From the NCBI GenBank assembly GCA_030765045.1, contig CM060964.1:276469888-276533887 (forward strand): DNA of 64,000 bases. The letters run 5' to 3'. This stretch comes from Tenodera sinensis. Taxonomy: Eukaryota; Arthropoda; Insecta; Mantodea; Mantidae. Positions 11,901-23,380 of this stretch are shown in pieces (positions within the stretch are counted from its first letter, which is position 1; the number at the start of each line of letters is the position of its first letter). Below the pieces are notes generated by a model. That model was given only the letters and a program-made list of their open reading frames with translations. It was not told the origin of the DNA and did no database searches. A program made the position numbers and the translations under genes.

Positions 11901-13450
11901 AAAAGAGGTTCTACTTTCATAAAATTATAGTTTTTGACAGTTTTTAACTGAATCAGTCTCAAATTGATAACTAGCATATTCTTACTGGGCTAGATGTGAA
12001 AGGATTCACATATTCAGAATGTAAATGAACGGGATGTAATACTGCTACATTTAAAAGGAAAATTGTATTGTCATTAAGTGCCTTCAAATTAGAATTAAAC
12101 TGAATATTTCTAAATAGAAACGAATCATTAAATTGGTTTCCCTAAAAAAACAAATTCGGCAAATGGACAAACAATTTACTTATAAAAATAAAAAATGCTA
12201 ATTAAGAGCAAGCAGCTAAAGAAGTCAGACACGATATTCTCTTTTCTTTAATTTGTAGTCTGTTGGGTTTAAGGGCCCGTCAACAGCTAGGCCATTAGGG
12301 CCAGTCTTTAATTTGTGTTTCCTCCTTCATTCCTTCAAAAATTGAATGTTCAACATAGTATTCCTCACACCATAATAGCGGTTGATCTTATAACAAAGTT
12401 TACTTCTGCTCATATTAATTGTTACATGTGGATTTATATTTACATTACATTCGTCGATTCCCCTTGTAGTGCCAAAGGTATTAAAAGCCTTCCTGTCATA
12501 TTTGGACTAGAGAAAATAACCGAAATCGCAAGAAAATCTGAAAATATACAGGATACTTCCAGTATCACGTGTTCGAAATACGATTAAGCGTATGAGGACA
12601 GAACCTTTAGCAGTGAAGGAATTCCAGAAATCAAATCGTAAGCACTTTGAACTTTACATTTGCCTATTAGAAATAACAGGTTATAAATTACTATCACATT
12701 AGTAATAAATAAAAGTGAAATAAATATATCAACATTCAACAAAACGTAAAAGTTGCCCCCTCCTCCCAAGAACTGAGTTACCCAGAGTTAAAATCTTTTG
12801 AAATATTAATAGTCTAAAATTATCGCGAACAAATTGACTCTAGAGATGAGTGTTACTCTCGTAGAGTGTACAAGTTCAATTGCTGTAAAAACCTTGGCAA
12901 GCTTCGTATGGGGTCTCATGTAGGAGTGACATTTAGTCAGGTGGGATTTCATTCCTGATCCCCTACACACTGCAACCCGCGCACATTAGTTTAAACCTCC
13001 TCGTCGTCACTTCAAATTTTAAAGTCCTGTAAAAGCTCTAGAACTGGAATAAGAAATAGAAAGTAAGAGATTATGTATAGTAAACCTTCCTTTTAGTTTT
13101 CCTTATACTTCCAAAGTATCCAAAAGTTTGGTACTACAAGACGTTAAGGACAGTGTACACTTTAGTTAAATATGTGAAATATTACGTATGCATGATTTAG
13201 CATGTCCATTGTAGAAATGTATAAACTCTACGGCGCAATTTACTTAAATAGAGATTGCTTTACTATAAATTTCACATGGATTGTTACACACGGTGACTAC
13301 AGTGTAAAAGAAACGCAGTTCTCAAAGCGGTGAATGCACTTAAGGGTTGAAATGATCGTGAAATGAGTTCGGAGTCCCTAGAGTTTAAGAGTTATCGGGC
13401 ATTCTTCCTTTCAGGACAAGAAAAAACCCTGGAATAAACCTCCTTCATGT
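11901..13450. other. Unassigned DNA
   Basis: No gene is supported on either strand. A short GC-richer stretch at 12266-12306 may be a repeat fragment. Confidence 0.35.
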
Positions 13451-13454
13451 AATC

Positions 13455-13532
13455 TATTCTATCCTAGATTTGACCTCGGGATCCCCTGAATGTGAGGTAT
13501 ACACGCTACCGCTACGACACAAAGGCGGGCTG
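13455..13532 (-). repeat. tRNA-like SINE head
   Basis: The minus strand shows an A-box-like TAGCGGTAGCG and, about 30 bases later, a degenerate B box. No acceptor-stem pairing is seen, so this is a decayed tRNA-derived repeat. Confidence 0.4.
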
Positions 13533-13967
13533 GAAACTATTTATCACCTCCTATAAAAGTACTAAACTGGTTTCCTATTTTTTAATATCTATTTAGGCTG
13601 AAGAATCTTTAAGATATTACTTATATAATGCCCTCAATACGGTTTATTGTTACTGAGTTTCATATGGTTATTCACTTTAATATTTCACTATACAAAGCTG
13701 TTTATCGTGTTATTGTGAAATTTTAGACTTTGAGATTAGATACATTATATTCACTGCACATGATAACATTGATAATGATGATAATCAATAATTATGATGC
13801 AATCTATTACATGTTATTTGTTGAACAGCCTTAATGACTGTGACTCCTGATTTTTAGTCTCTCTTTACCGAATGGAAGGTACTGCTTCGGCCATACTTAC
13901 GTCAACCAGGAATTTTACATGATGAGTGTAACAAATATGTCCAATACAATTATTGTATATAATAATA

Positions 13968-14694
<727 letters not shown>

Positions 14695-15505
14695 TACCAG
14701 CCTACAATAAAAAATATCATGCGTTGCACGCACATGCCTTTCTCTACTCTTACAAACTCTTATTCCTCTATCTTCATGTTAGTCCAGAAAAACATTTGCA
14801 GAAATTACCTTGTTGCTAATTTTCTTGTGGATGCAATGGGAATATGGGCTTACAGTAGGCTTTGAGCGATAGTCAAATCTTTTAAAGCTGGCCGCTATAT
14901 GAAGTATTTGAAATACCGTTTTCTTTGCATGGCCAAGAGATATGAAAGTGAATAACGACTTTCCGTTTGAAAAGTTAAGTATTTTAAAATTCACACAAAT
15001 AACGAGTGTGTTTTAACGAGATCTACATTTTTCTTATAGTAAGATTTGACCTATGTCTTATGGTTTACCGGTTATGCAAAAGTGATCAAGAGTAAACAGG
15101 ACTACATGGACTATAGCCAGAAAATTCAAAATATACATTTCATTTGCTATAAAAATATCTTAACCATACGGAATTTTAATAAAAATCGTTAGAGCCATTT
15201 TTGAGAAAATTAAAAAATTTTCCGTGTAAAGGGCAGTTTAGGGTATAGGAATTTTCTTTAAAATCTTCGTGTCGCATCCTTGAAAGATATTAAACTTTCA
15301 AGTTTGGTTTTTAACCGACTTTTCGTTTTTGAGTTATGTTGTTGGCAGACACAAACGCGCGCGCGCAGGCTTTTTTCTAAAATTGCTTTTTTGGATTCAG
15401 GAGGCTTCAAAACATATATTTCCGGTGAAATTTCGACATCAAATTTTGGGTCTAATACAATACTTCCCCTATTTACTATACGTAGTAGAGAAAGTAAAAA
15501 GTCTG
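14695..15505 (+). repeat. Microsatellite-slot repeat, copy 2 (GC slot)
   Basis: A near full-length copy. The 5' landmark CTTTCTCTACTCTTAC is at about 14733, the middle block TGGTTTACCGGTTATGCAAA at about 15060, GTTTTTGAGTTATGTTGTT at about 15326, and the slot holds a short (GC)n at 15356-15366. The 3' block GGATTCAGGAGGCTTC at 15393 and the 3' end AGTAGAGAAAGT at about 15484 follow. The 5' CTTTCTCTACT and 3' AGTAGAGAAAG words form a short inverted pair. Confidence 0.75.
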
Positions 15506-16273
15506 AACTTCAAACGTTAATGTTGGGACGCCTTGTTAATTTGATTTCGTTCGTAGCTCTTGTACCATGAGTGAATTATTGGAAGCCCCACCGTGGTTTG
15601 GTATTCATGGTAAAAGTGGTAAATTCCCTCGTCCCATCACCATCCTCATTGCTATCCTCGCAGCAACGGGCACCATTATCAAGCGTGGCCAGATTAGATT
15701 AGACGGAGGCCTTCTAATAAATGGCTCTAGTCGTCACTTGGTGTAACGAGGTATACTTGAAGATCAAAGATCTTACGGAGGTCATTCGAAATATTACCAT
15801 AGTTGTAACTGTCGCGATGAAATTACAGAATAACATTTATGTTCTATGTCAAACTTGAGCATTTCACATGTTTAAAACCTTTTGCAAATTAGAAATTTAC
15901 GATAGAAATTTTCATAAATGTACTTTCCCAAAGAATATGGACCGAGCGTAATAGTTAATTTGTTGAAGAATCCATGAAACGGAGATGAACTTGTTTATTA
16001 CTAGTCCACAATTTATTGCTGTGGACAGGGCAATTCTGCAGAGGTGTTTTTTGTGTACTCTGTGATTTTATTATGCATATTCTAAGTTACTAATATAAAT
16101 TACACTTACTGTTTATGTAATCCAGCTCGGTTAGGTTCCAACAGAAAATGCATAACGTTTCACCTTTTTTTAACTAGAAAAAACTACAGACAATGAGGGG
16201 ATTTGTTTTATCTTGTTCATATAAACCTTTATTTGCCTTTCTTTTTATCTTCATGTACTAGAGAACGCATTGC
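15506..16273. other. Unassigned DNA outside the palindrome
   Basis: No gene is recognised. It has no mirror copy beyond 33328, which sets the outer limit of the inverted repeat. Confidence 0.4.
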
Positions 16274-16286
16274 AGTAGTGATAATA

Positions 16287-16360
16287 TGAGCTTTCTGGCT
16301 CAAGAAGTGGCATAAGTGACATGAGCTTTTTGGCTCAAAAAGTGGCATAAGGGACATATC
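16287..16360 (+). repeat. 35-bp tandem duplication in left arm
   Basis: Two adjacent units start ATGAGCTTTCTGGCTCAAG and ATGAGCTTTTTGGCTCAAA and both continue AAGTGGCATAAG. The pair is mirrored at the other arm's outer end. Confidence 0.8.
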
Positions 16361-16366
16361 AGTCAC

Positions 16367-16413
16367 GCCCCCCTCCTCCCCCCTCCCCCTCCCCCTGCCC
16401 CTCCACCCCCACA
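16367..16413. repeat. Polypyrimidine tract, G-quadruplex-capable on minus strand
   Basis: About 47 bp of C and T with several C4-C6 runs. A second run of about 11 C lies at 16501-16511. The mirror tracts are at 33189-33235 and 33091-33101. Confidence 0.8.
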
Positions 16414-16554
16414 TGTGGGAATTTCCAAAAGGTAATAGTGACTTTGGCTCAATTAGCATAAATTCCCCATTAATAATCCACCCCCTCACACTCCTCTCCC
16501 TCCCCCCCCCCTTAAGTGACATTGGTATTTCTTTGGACACGTGGGAATTCCGAA

Positions 16555-17062
16555 AACAGAGAGGGTGGATGGTCTGTCGCGATCAGGATGACAAAGGAAG
16601 GGTAATTAATGACCCCTGTCCCCCCTGACCCTCCTATTCTAGTGTCTGCATGTGTTTTCGAAAGAAGAACGTGAGGGTAAGAAACCCTACAATGAATGGC
16701 CCCTTTCAGATCTTGATATATTTATGTGACAGTTGGAAATGTTTCCCTCGGACAGTTTTGAAAAGAACAAGATTCAACTTGCAACGGCGAGCATAGAGGA
16801 TGACAAAGGAAGGGAAACAGAGAGGGCGGATGGTCTGTCGCGAATAGGATGACAAAGGAAGGATAATTAATGACCCCCCGTCCCCCCTGACCCTCCTATT
16901 CTAGTGTCTGCAGGTGTTTTCGAAAGAAGAACGCGAGGGTAAGAAACCCTACAATGAATGGCCCCTTTCAGATCTTGATATATTTATGTGACAGTTGGAA
17001 ATGTTTCCCTCTGACAGTTTTGAAAAGAACAAGGCTTCATCTTGCAAGGGGGCGAGCATAGA
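16555..17062 (+). repeat. 244-bp direct tandem duplication (left arm)
   Basis: Copy 1 is about 16555-16798 and copy 2 about 16816-17062, offset 261 bp. Shared blocks include GGATGGTCTGTCGCGA, CTATTCTAGTGTCTGCA, AAGAAACCCTACAATGAATG and TTGAAAAGAACAAG. No coding sense is evident. The mirrored pair is at 32538-33047. Confidence 0.85.
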
Positions 17063-17779
17063 CATCCCCATTTTCCTGTCTGAACAGGCCTAGTGTTTTT
17101 CTCTTAACAAAGCAGCCAAAGATCGCCCACCTGCAGGAAGAAACCTTTTCAATAGCGAAAGAATACTTCTGTATTGACACGAGGACCACCCATGTGGTTC
17201 CCCACTGAGAGGGTTCCCTGCCTTCCCTCACAATGACCGTATTGTGCGGAAATGGCCATCCAACCCCCCCAACACTTCAATGCGTTCCCACACAGTGGGG
17301 ACAAAAGGAAACCTGTAACATAACTCTTAGCAGAAAAAAACAAACTTGCAGTTCGACATAACGAAACTTTTACTGATCAAAATCTACCCCCCACACACGC
17401 ATTCTTCCGAAGAAAAACCTATTCTCACTGAAATTTTCGGACCGCACACATCTTTGACTTTGCACTATCCATTAAGCGGAAGGGTAACTCATTCTCCCTA
17501 TTGTACTTGCAGGTGGCTGCTTCAAGCATTATTTAAGCATTGACAATGACGACAAAAAGTTAAGGGGTTTCTCTTACACATAGAGGCAAAGACAGCAACA
17601 GTATTGTATTGAGAAAGGACAGTGTTGTTTGCTTCTTAGGGAGCATCGCCCAATAACGTTATTTTATACTTGCAACATTCATTTTGTGTATAGTATCATG
17701 TTCGACGATCAGAGAGGCTGTTTCTCGTTTCTTTCAAGCAAATTTAAGCTTTGACAACATGTTACTTAAGCTGAAAATA
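17063..17779. other. Left-arm DNA without recognised gene
   Basis: Short open frames occur but none has family motifs. The same sequence recurs at 31821-32537 in the right arm. Confidence 0.35.
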
Positions 17780-18100
17780 TTGTCTCGTCTGTTACCCTCA
17801 CGCAACTTTCTCTACTCTTGCCCTAACAATTATTACAAAATGTTATTTGCACTAACATCTTCGTGTTAGCTGAGATAAACGTTTTCACAAATTATCTCCC
17901 TGCTTATTTCCTTTTATGTGCAAGGAGGTATATTAGAGTAAGGAAGGCTTTGTGTACTGATCAAAAGCTACATGCAATTCTACTGAAAAAGCATTCACAA
18001 GGGAATTTTTTTGGGTCCATCCACATCTCTTGACTTCGCATTTGTTTATGTTCCCAAAACTCAACTAAAATCATGGAAATATCTCCAAAAAATCATACAG
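17780..18100 (+). repeat. Microsatellite-slot repeat, copy 3 (5' fragment, left arm)
   Basis: ACTTTCTCTACTCTTGC at about 17803 and the CATCTTCGTGTTAGCTGAGAT block match the 5' part of the family. It runs into a CA-rich array at 18101. Confidence 0.6.
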
Positions 18101-18204
18101 GCACACACACATACTCACACGTAAACACACACACACACACATACACCCCGCACACATGCACACAAATACACATGCACACCTACACACATGAATGCACAAC
18201 CACA

Positions 18205-18247
<43 letters not shown>

Positions 18248-18275
18248 ACATACATACATACGCGCAAACACACGC
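18101..18275. repeat. (CA)n-rich microsatellite, left arm
   Basis: A CA dinucleotide array with interruptions. The mirror copy at 31322-31500 differs slightly in length. Confidence 0.9.
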
Positions 18276-18769
18276 ACAAAACCGCATAAGCTTCATTTAT
18301 AATTTCCTTAAATTAAGGACTTTATGTTAGCCAATGCATCACTTTTCACAAGGATACTCTACTCAGTTTTCTTTGTGAAATATCCGGGTGTTTAAGAGGA
18401 CACTTATTTATACATTTATTTTCTTGTTTATAGTATCTTACGAGATTACTATGCTTGTTTAATCCTAGCAAGTAATATTTTTTAAATCGCACCAAAGAAT
18501 AACGATACCACAATGCAGGAACAGTAAGCACCCGAGGAACGTAGCTGAATCATTGAACCATCAGCAATACAGGTTTCAAAGTAATGGGCAAATTTCAAAC
18601 ACTAAGTAATATCTCGCCTTATTATTAGTTTCTTTATTGACAAATTCGAGAGTTCTGGTCAAAGTAATTACTGCAATAACACATGTTAACATATATAATA
18701 ACCCCTTTCAATCATACAGAAAATTCTTTTGACTTCATTTCTACATAAACACAAATATTAAAAATCTGA

Positions 18770-19745
18770 TGTGTTACACTCACGTGACTTCTACCCTCTT
18801 GTACTTCCCATTCTTACAAAATCTTATTCCTATATCTTCTTCGTGTTAGTTGAGATAAACATTTGTACAAATTATCTTATTGCTTATTTCCTTGCAGGTG
18901 CAAGGAGAATGTTAGAATACTGCAGGCTTTTCTGCCATAGTCTAATGTTTAAAAGCTTTGAGATTCTGTTGTCTTTGCACACTTAAGATATAAAAAATGA
19001 ACAACAATGATCCATTTCACGAAAGTTCTAAGTTTTTCCGAAACTCACACACATAACAAGGAATATCTCCGAAATGATTCACACTACAAGAAAATTTATT
19101 CAGTCGAAAATTGTGTATTTTAGCAAGATCTATATTCTCTATAGTATGATTTGGTCCATCTCTAACGGTTTACCAGTTATGCAAAAGTTGCCCAGAATAA
19201 ATACGACTACAGGGGCTTCACCCAGAAAATTCAAGAAATTAATAAACGTATGACATTGTAATCAAATCGTTAGAGCAATTTCCAAGAAAGTCAAAATTTT
19301 CGAAAAATGTTCCATGTAAAGGGTAGTTAAGGGGGATATTTTCTTTTCAAATTCTTCGTGGCGCATCCTTGAAAGACATTAAACTTAAATACTAACTTTG
19401 GTTTAACCGACTTTTCGTTTTGAGTTATGCTGAGCACAGACTGACACACACACACACACACACACATGCCTACACATACACACACACACACATTTAGACA
19501 TGCACACACACGCACACATACACACACGAGCATACACACACATACACACACTCACACACGCGCAGACACCCACACTTACACACATACACTCACACACATG
19601 CACCCCAAGCACACACATACACGCACCTTTTTGTAAACCTGCTTTTTTGGATTCAGGGGGCCTCGAACATATATTTCCGGTGAAATCTTGACTTCGAATT
19701 TTTGGGTGGAGTACGTTACTTCCCCTATTGACCAGTAGAGAAAGT
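18770..19745 (+). repeat. Microsatellite-slot repeat, copy 4 (CA slot, left arm)
   Basis: Near full-length. The family blocks appear in order: TTCGTGTTAGTTGAGATAAA (about 18840), AACAAGGAATATCTCCGAAA (about 19055), GGTTTACCAGTTATGCAAA (about 19169), CGACTTTTCGTTTTGAGTTA (about 19408), the CA slot (19441-19626), GGATTCAGGGGGCCTCGAAC (about 19651) and AGTAGAGAAAGTAAAA (about 19735). Confidence 0.8.
19441..19626. repeat. (CA)n-rich microsatellite in repeat slot, left arm
   Basis: A CA-rich array of about 185 bp inside copy 4. The mirror array is 12 bp longer. Confidence 0.9.
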
Positions 19746-20678
19746 AAAAATAGAGGTTGCGACAACTGAGCATAAAAAATACACAACGCTAATTTCATTT
19801 CAATATATGAAACTCCTGATATTATTCTTTGTTATCAAATGATTAAAAATTGAAGAGACAGAATAATGAAAATTTCATTCATCTTACCCTTGCTATTGAA
19901 TAAAGTTAGTGAATGAGACCTGATGCTCTGAAATTATTTATTTTTTCTCAAGTAGTAATAGATAAGGGGTTAATAAAATCTCAACAGGAACTTTTTGTCA
20001 CTAGATGTAAGTTTATTTAATAAGTTTGCCGGTTTATAGCAGGTTTGTATAAAACAATTGTACTATTAAATCTTACAATCCAGAGGCTTTTAAGGGGAGA
20101 ATATGTTTGGAAACAACTCAAAGAATGAGTGAAAACTGCGTACCAATATTCATTACAAATACAAACCAAAACGGATAAGTGGGGCTTGTAGACAGAATAC
20201 AAAACGAGCTCTATGGTGTTAAAGGAAATTAAAGGCGCAAAACTCCTTATGTGACTTAATCCCTGGGAATGACTGATGGTAGCATGGAGATGGGAACAAT
20301 AACAATGATAATGAATAGGAATCCCGCCAGCCTATATTTTAAACATTTTGTTCGGTGTTATTCATCTTTATTTTTTTTATTGAAGCATAACATTTCTTGT
20401 CATTTCTTACTGAACCTTCAGCATTCAGTTCATTGAATAAGAAAAGAGAATAAAGACATCTTTCAGATGTTCATACATTCATTTTAAATTACATTAAAGG
20501 TTGGCTTTGTCACTTTCATTATAAAACAAGCTATTATGTATATCATTTCACAGTATCCAAATATTGGAAAGAAAGCTAACTTCATAGTTTAGCCAATAGA
20601 AACAAAGTTCGGCGGGTGGGGGGTAGCTGTTTCTACTACGCAGCTGCACAGGTGTGCTGGGGGGAAAGCATTCTAACC
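19746..20678. other. Left-arm DNA upstream of gene A
   Basis: No gene is recognised. It holds the presumptive upstream regulatory region of gene A. No enhancer motif that I can defend. Confidence 0.35.
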
Positions 20679-20720
20679 TATAAAAGGGTACACCGGCCGC
20701 AGGAGTGATTGCAGTTCTAG
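20679..20720 (+). promoter_or_regulatory. Core promoter of gene A (left arm)
   Basis: TATAAAAG at 20679-20686 is followed 34 bp later by an initiator-like GCAGTTC whose A is at 20713. A second arthropod-type TCAGTT initiator is at 20732-20737. The start codon lies at 20778, giving a short 5' leader. The element repeats at 28904-28911 in the right arm. Confidence 0.65.
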
Positions 20721-20777
20721 AGGGCGAAACATCAGTTGGCATTTACACATCACTGCAACAATAACATACATTCCATA

Positions 20778-22083
20778 ATGGCAGGTAAGCCCATTTTATT
20801 ATACTTTAAAGAAACATTTTGGTGTCTTTCTACGAGTGAAAGTCATTAAATAGGAACAAAATACGCAGAAAAAAGTTTTTATATGTTAAATGGCATGTAT
20901 TTCCTTACAATGGACTTGAAATTATCAGCTCATCATTCATTGCCTTTACACATTGAAAGATTAAGTCAAAGTGGAAATCCGAACTAACGATGAAATTGCC
21001 AAATGTAGGAAAACACGATAACTTTTTTTTCCCACTATTCATTAAATGTTTTCTTTTGTTGTTATTTTTATTATTATTCTTTTATTCTTTTGTAGGAAAC
21101 ATCGACAGGGCAAATGAATCTAACACGAGCATCAATGGCTCGCCCCCTGGACGTTGTACAACACGACTTGACAAAGTTACAATGCCAGTTAGGCCCAATA
21201 AATGCAGTTGTGATAGTTGTAAAAATATTTCATCACTGAAAAGTCTACTGGGGGAAATTCAAGGTAAGAATTATTAAATATTGAAATGCTAGTTTATATT
21301 GTTCCTTATTTGTCTCATTGTAGGAATTCCATCGTAAGCAATTTTTGTGTACATTCTGTCTTCCAGCGTTAGCATTTCAGCTCCAAACCATATGTTCAAT
21401 CGAAATATCATATATGATATTTTGTTTTTCATCATTCATCTGACTTATAGTATCCCTTTTAATACTCTCTTCTTCATATCAAAGTGACTTATCTCAAATA
21501 ATCTGTCTCTAAGCCAAAAACATTTTCTTTTATACCTGAATTAAATATAGTCTTTTATTCAATCTTTAATAAATGTTCACTTGCTGAATATGAATATCCA
21601 CTTCAAATATTATAACACCATTAATTAATTTTTTTGTTTCATCTTACTTCAGGCCCATATGAACCAATGGACCTTTCATTGAATCGCCAGCCTAAGGAGC
21701 AGCACACCATGAGACCTTCACAATCAGCTTTACACAGAGAATCAGCGCAAAAGAGGGAATTATACCATAAATCACTTTGCGATTGCAAGATCGCTAATCA
21801 AGCTGGAAAGAGCACATCTTCTTCAATATCGCAGAGTAATAAGCAGTCGCATGAAAACACCCATCAGATTACAGATGAACAATTATATCAACAACGCAAG
21901 TACAGCTGGGAACCTTCAAATAAAAGATGTCATACTCATACAAGGGAGCAATTCAACAGCCCGCAGCAAAGAACTCAACAAAACTTAAAGGAATTGATCG
22001 AAAACAAGACAAGGATATGTATTCATACCTGTGAAACTATGAAATGTGATACTTTGAAAATTGCCATAGAACTTATTTTATAA
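20778..22083 (+). CDS. Gene A, left arm: three-exon 201-residue protein with CtBP-type motif
   Basis: The family is not recognised. I infer three exons: 20778-20784, 21096-21263 and 21653-22083. Donors are GTAAGC at 20785 and GTAAGAAT at 21264. Acceptors are TTTTGTAG before 21096 and TTACTTCAG before 21653. Phases match at both junctions and give one 201-residue frame ending in TAA. A TATA box lies 99 bp upstream of the start and an AATAAA at 22432-22437 downstream. The first exon carries only the start codon and four more bases. Residues 1-60 include a small Cys cluster (K-C-S-C-D-S-C). PMDLS at residues 63-67, encoded just after the second splice junction, fits the PxDLS docking motif bound by the co-repressor CtBP. 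The remainder is polar, rich in Gln, Ser and Lys, with scattered Cys and His. A nuclear regulatory role is inference from the motif alone. It is convergent with gene B and an intact copy exists in the right arm. Confidence 0.65.
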
Positions 22084-22278
22084 TTCAATAAGATTTCTTA
22101 GAACAGATAACCAGCTCTTATTGAGATACGTTATTGACTTTGGCAGGGACTCTAGGTCATATCTAACGACAGTAACAATCATTCATCATGTAATTCATGC
22201 TTAGCCTGCAGAGTCGCAGTTATCAGAAGTAACAGGTATTCTATTTTATTCCAAGGGCGGAAAAACAGCGTGATAGAC

Positions 22279-22294
22279 ACAGAGAGAGAGAGAG
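22279..22294. repeat. (GA)n microsatellite in gene A 3' region, left arm
   Basis: About 8 GA units. The right-arm copy is 28 bp longer, one of the main length differences between arms. Confidence 0.9.
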
Positions 22295-22431
22295 ACTGCC
22301 CGTTATGTGCAGGTGTTTTACCATATTTATGAATTCTGAATAATATCCACAGGCATTTAGCCTGAAGCAGTATCTACTTATATTGTGAAATCATCAATTA
22401 TGTTGAAATGTAAAACGATTTTGATTCATTT

Positions 22432-22437
22432 AATAAA
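22432..22437 (+). terminator. Poly(A) signal of gene A (left arm)
   Basis: AATAAA lies 349 bp past the gene A stop codon, on the same strand and before the facing signal of gene B. Confidence 0.6.
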
Positions 22438-22603
22438 ATTTATGAATAGAAATATCAGCGTTATCATTTAACCTGTCGTAACCTATCCTAGCCTAAGCAA
22501 GCCTACCCTATCCAAATTTAGCCTATCTTAACTAGGAATGCATGCAGGAATAACATAATGCATGATATAAATTAACAAAAGAACATAATTACAATCAGAT
22601 AAT

Positions 22604-22609
22604 TTTATT
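22604..22609 (-). terminator. Poly(A) signal of gene B (left arm)
   Basis: The minus-strand AATAAA lies about 94 bp past the gene B stop codon. The two convergent genes therefore end about 170 bp apart without overlap. Confidence 0.65.
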
Positions 22610-22702
22610 TAACTTATAAAGATGAATACACTACCATTACCATTCAGAAAGCAAGCATATACTATTGAAAGACAATACATATATATTCATTTCATTTCTT
22701 AA

Positions 22703-23242
22703 TCATTCAATGATGCCAGTCGATTTCAGTTCATTGATAATTCCTTGAATTTCCTTATAGTGATTCTGTCCGGTCGATTCTTGTGACATGATTAATAATC
22801 GTAAACGTTTTACTAATTCATTTGGATCGAACCAAGGATATTCCATGCGAAAAGCAGCACTTGATGAAGGAGCATCTTGCATGTTATCGGAGACTTGGAG
22901 ATTATTACTTTCTTCCAATGAAGTCATGTTTCCAGATGTTTTTACAAGGACGCTTAGCGTTGATTTTCCATCTTCATTATTAGATGTTTCATCAATCCCA
23001 GACTTTTCACTCTCTTGCAACGGAAATGCCCCTGATTCAGAATTAGCTATATTGTTCACAGGAGCATTAGAAACTTCTTTCTTGCATACTTTATTATGGC
23101 GTTCAAGGATACTTGTTGTCCTATTCTTTAAAGTCTGCCCACACTCACAGCATTTGAGGAAACGATGCTTTCCAAGACTAATATATGAAAAATTAAGTCT
23201 TGCATATTTTGAGCAATACAACCTTTTACTGTGATCACTCAT
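22703..23242 (-). CDS. Gene B, left arm: 179-residue protein with BED-like C2HC zinc finger
   Basis: A single intact exon on the minus strand, starting ATG at 23242 and stopping at 22703. Residues 31-53 hold C-x2-C-x14-H-x3-C, the spacing of a BED-type finger, a DNA-binding fold common in transposases, domesticated transposases and chromatin proteins. Residues 55-135 are acidic, Ser- and Asn-rich and probably disordered. The last 45 residues, from about 135, look helical and begin YPWFDPNELVKRLRLL. I cannot name this C-terminal domain. A TATA box at 23302-23309 lies about 60 bp upstream and a 73-unit minisatellite lies beyond it. The right-arm copy differs at residue 45 (Ile here, Arg there) by two adjacent bases. 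DNA binding is inference from the finger. Whether it is a host gene or a transposon accessory gene cannot be decided from the sequence. Confidence 0.7.
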   Translation of the reverse strand: MSDHSKRLYCSKYARLNFSYISLGKHRFLKCCECGQTLKNRTTSILERHNKVCKKEVSNAPVNNIANSESGAFPLQESEKSGIDETSNNEDGKSTLSVLVKTSGNMTSLEESNNLQVSDNMQDAPSSSAAFRMEYPWFDPNELVKRLRLLIMSQESTGQNHYKEIQGIINELKSTGIIE

Positions 23243-23301
23243 AGTGAAATGCAGCTGAAGCTGACAATAACCGTTTTAAGCAAAAGTTAGAGATGCTCGA
23301 T

Positions 23302-23309
23302 ATTTTATA
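23302..23309 (-). promoter_or_regulatory. TATA box of gene B (left arm)
   Basis: TATAAAAT on the minus strand, 60 bp before the start codon. An initiator-like GTCAGC lies between it and the ATG. Confidence 0.6.
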
Positions 23310-23380
23310 CATTGATTGTTCATATGTCAAATATAAACTCGCAACAATGCAAAACAATTTAGTGTAAGCAGACACCCTAA

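Noticed and set aside
16229..16540. 103-codon Gly/Arg-rich minus-strand frame
   Set aside because: It translates the polypyrimidine tract and crosses the outer palindrome boundary. No domain and no promoter.
22788..23234. 148-codon plus-strand frame antisense to gene B
   Set aside because: It is an antisense shadow. The minus-strand frame has a zinc-finger pattern, TATA box and poly(A) signal, and this one has none.
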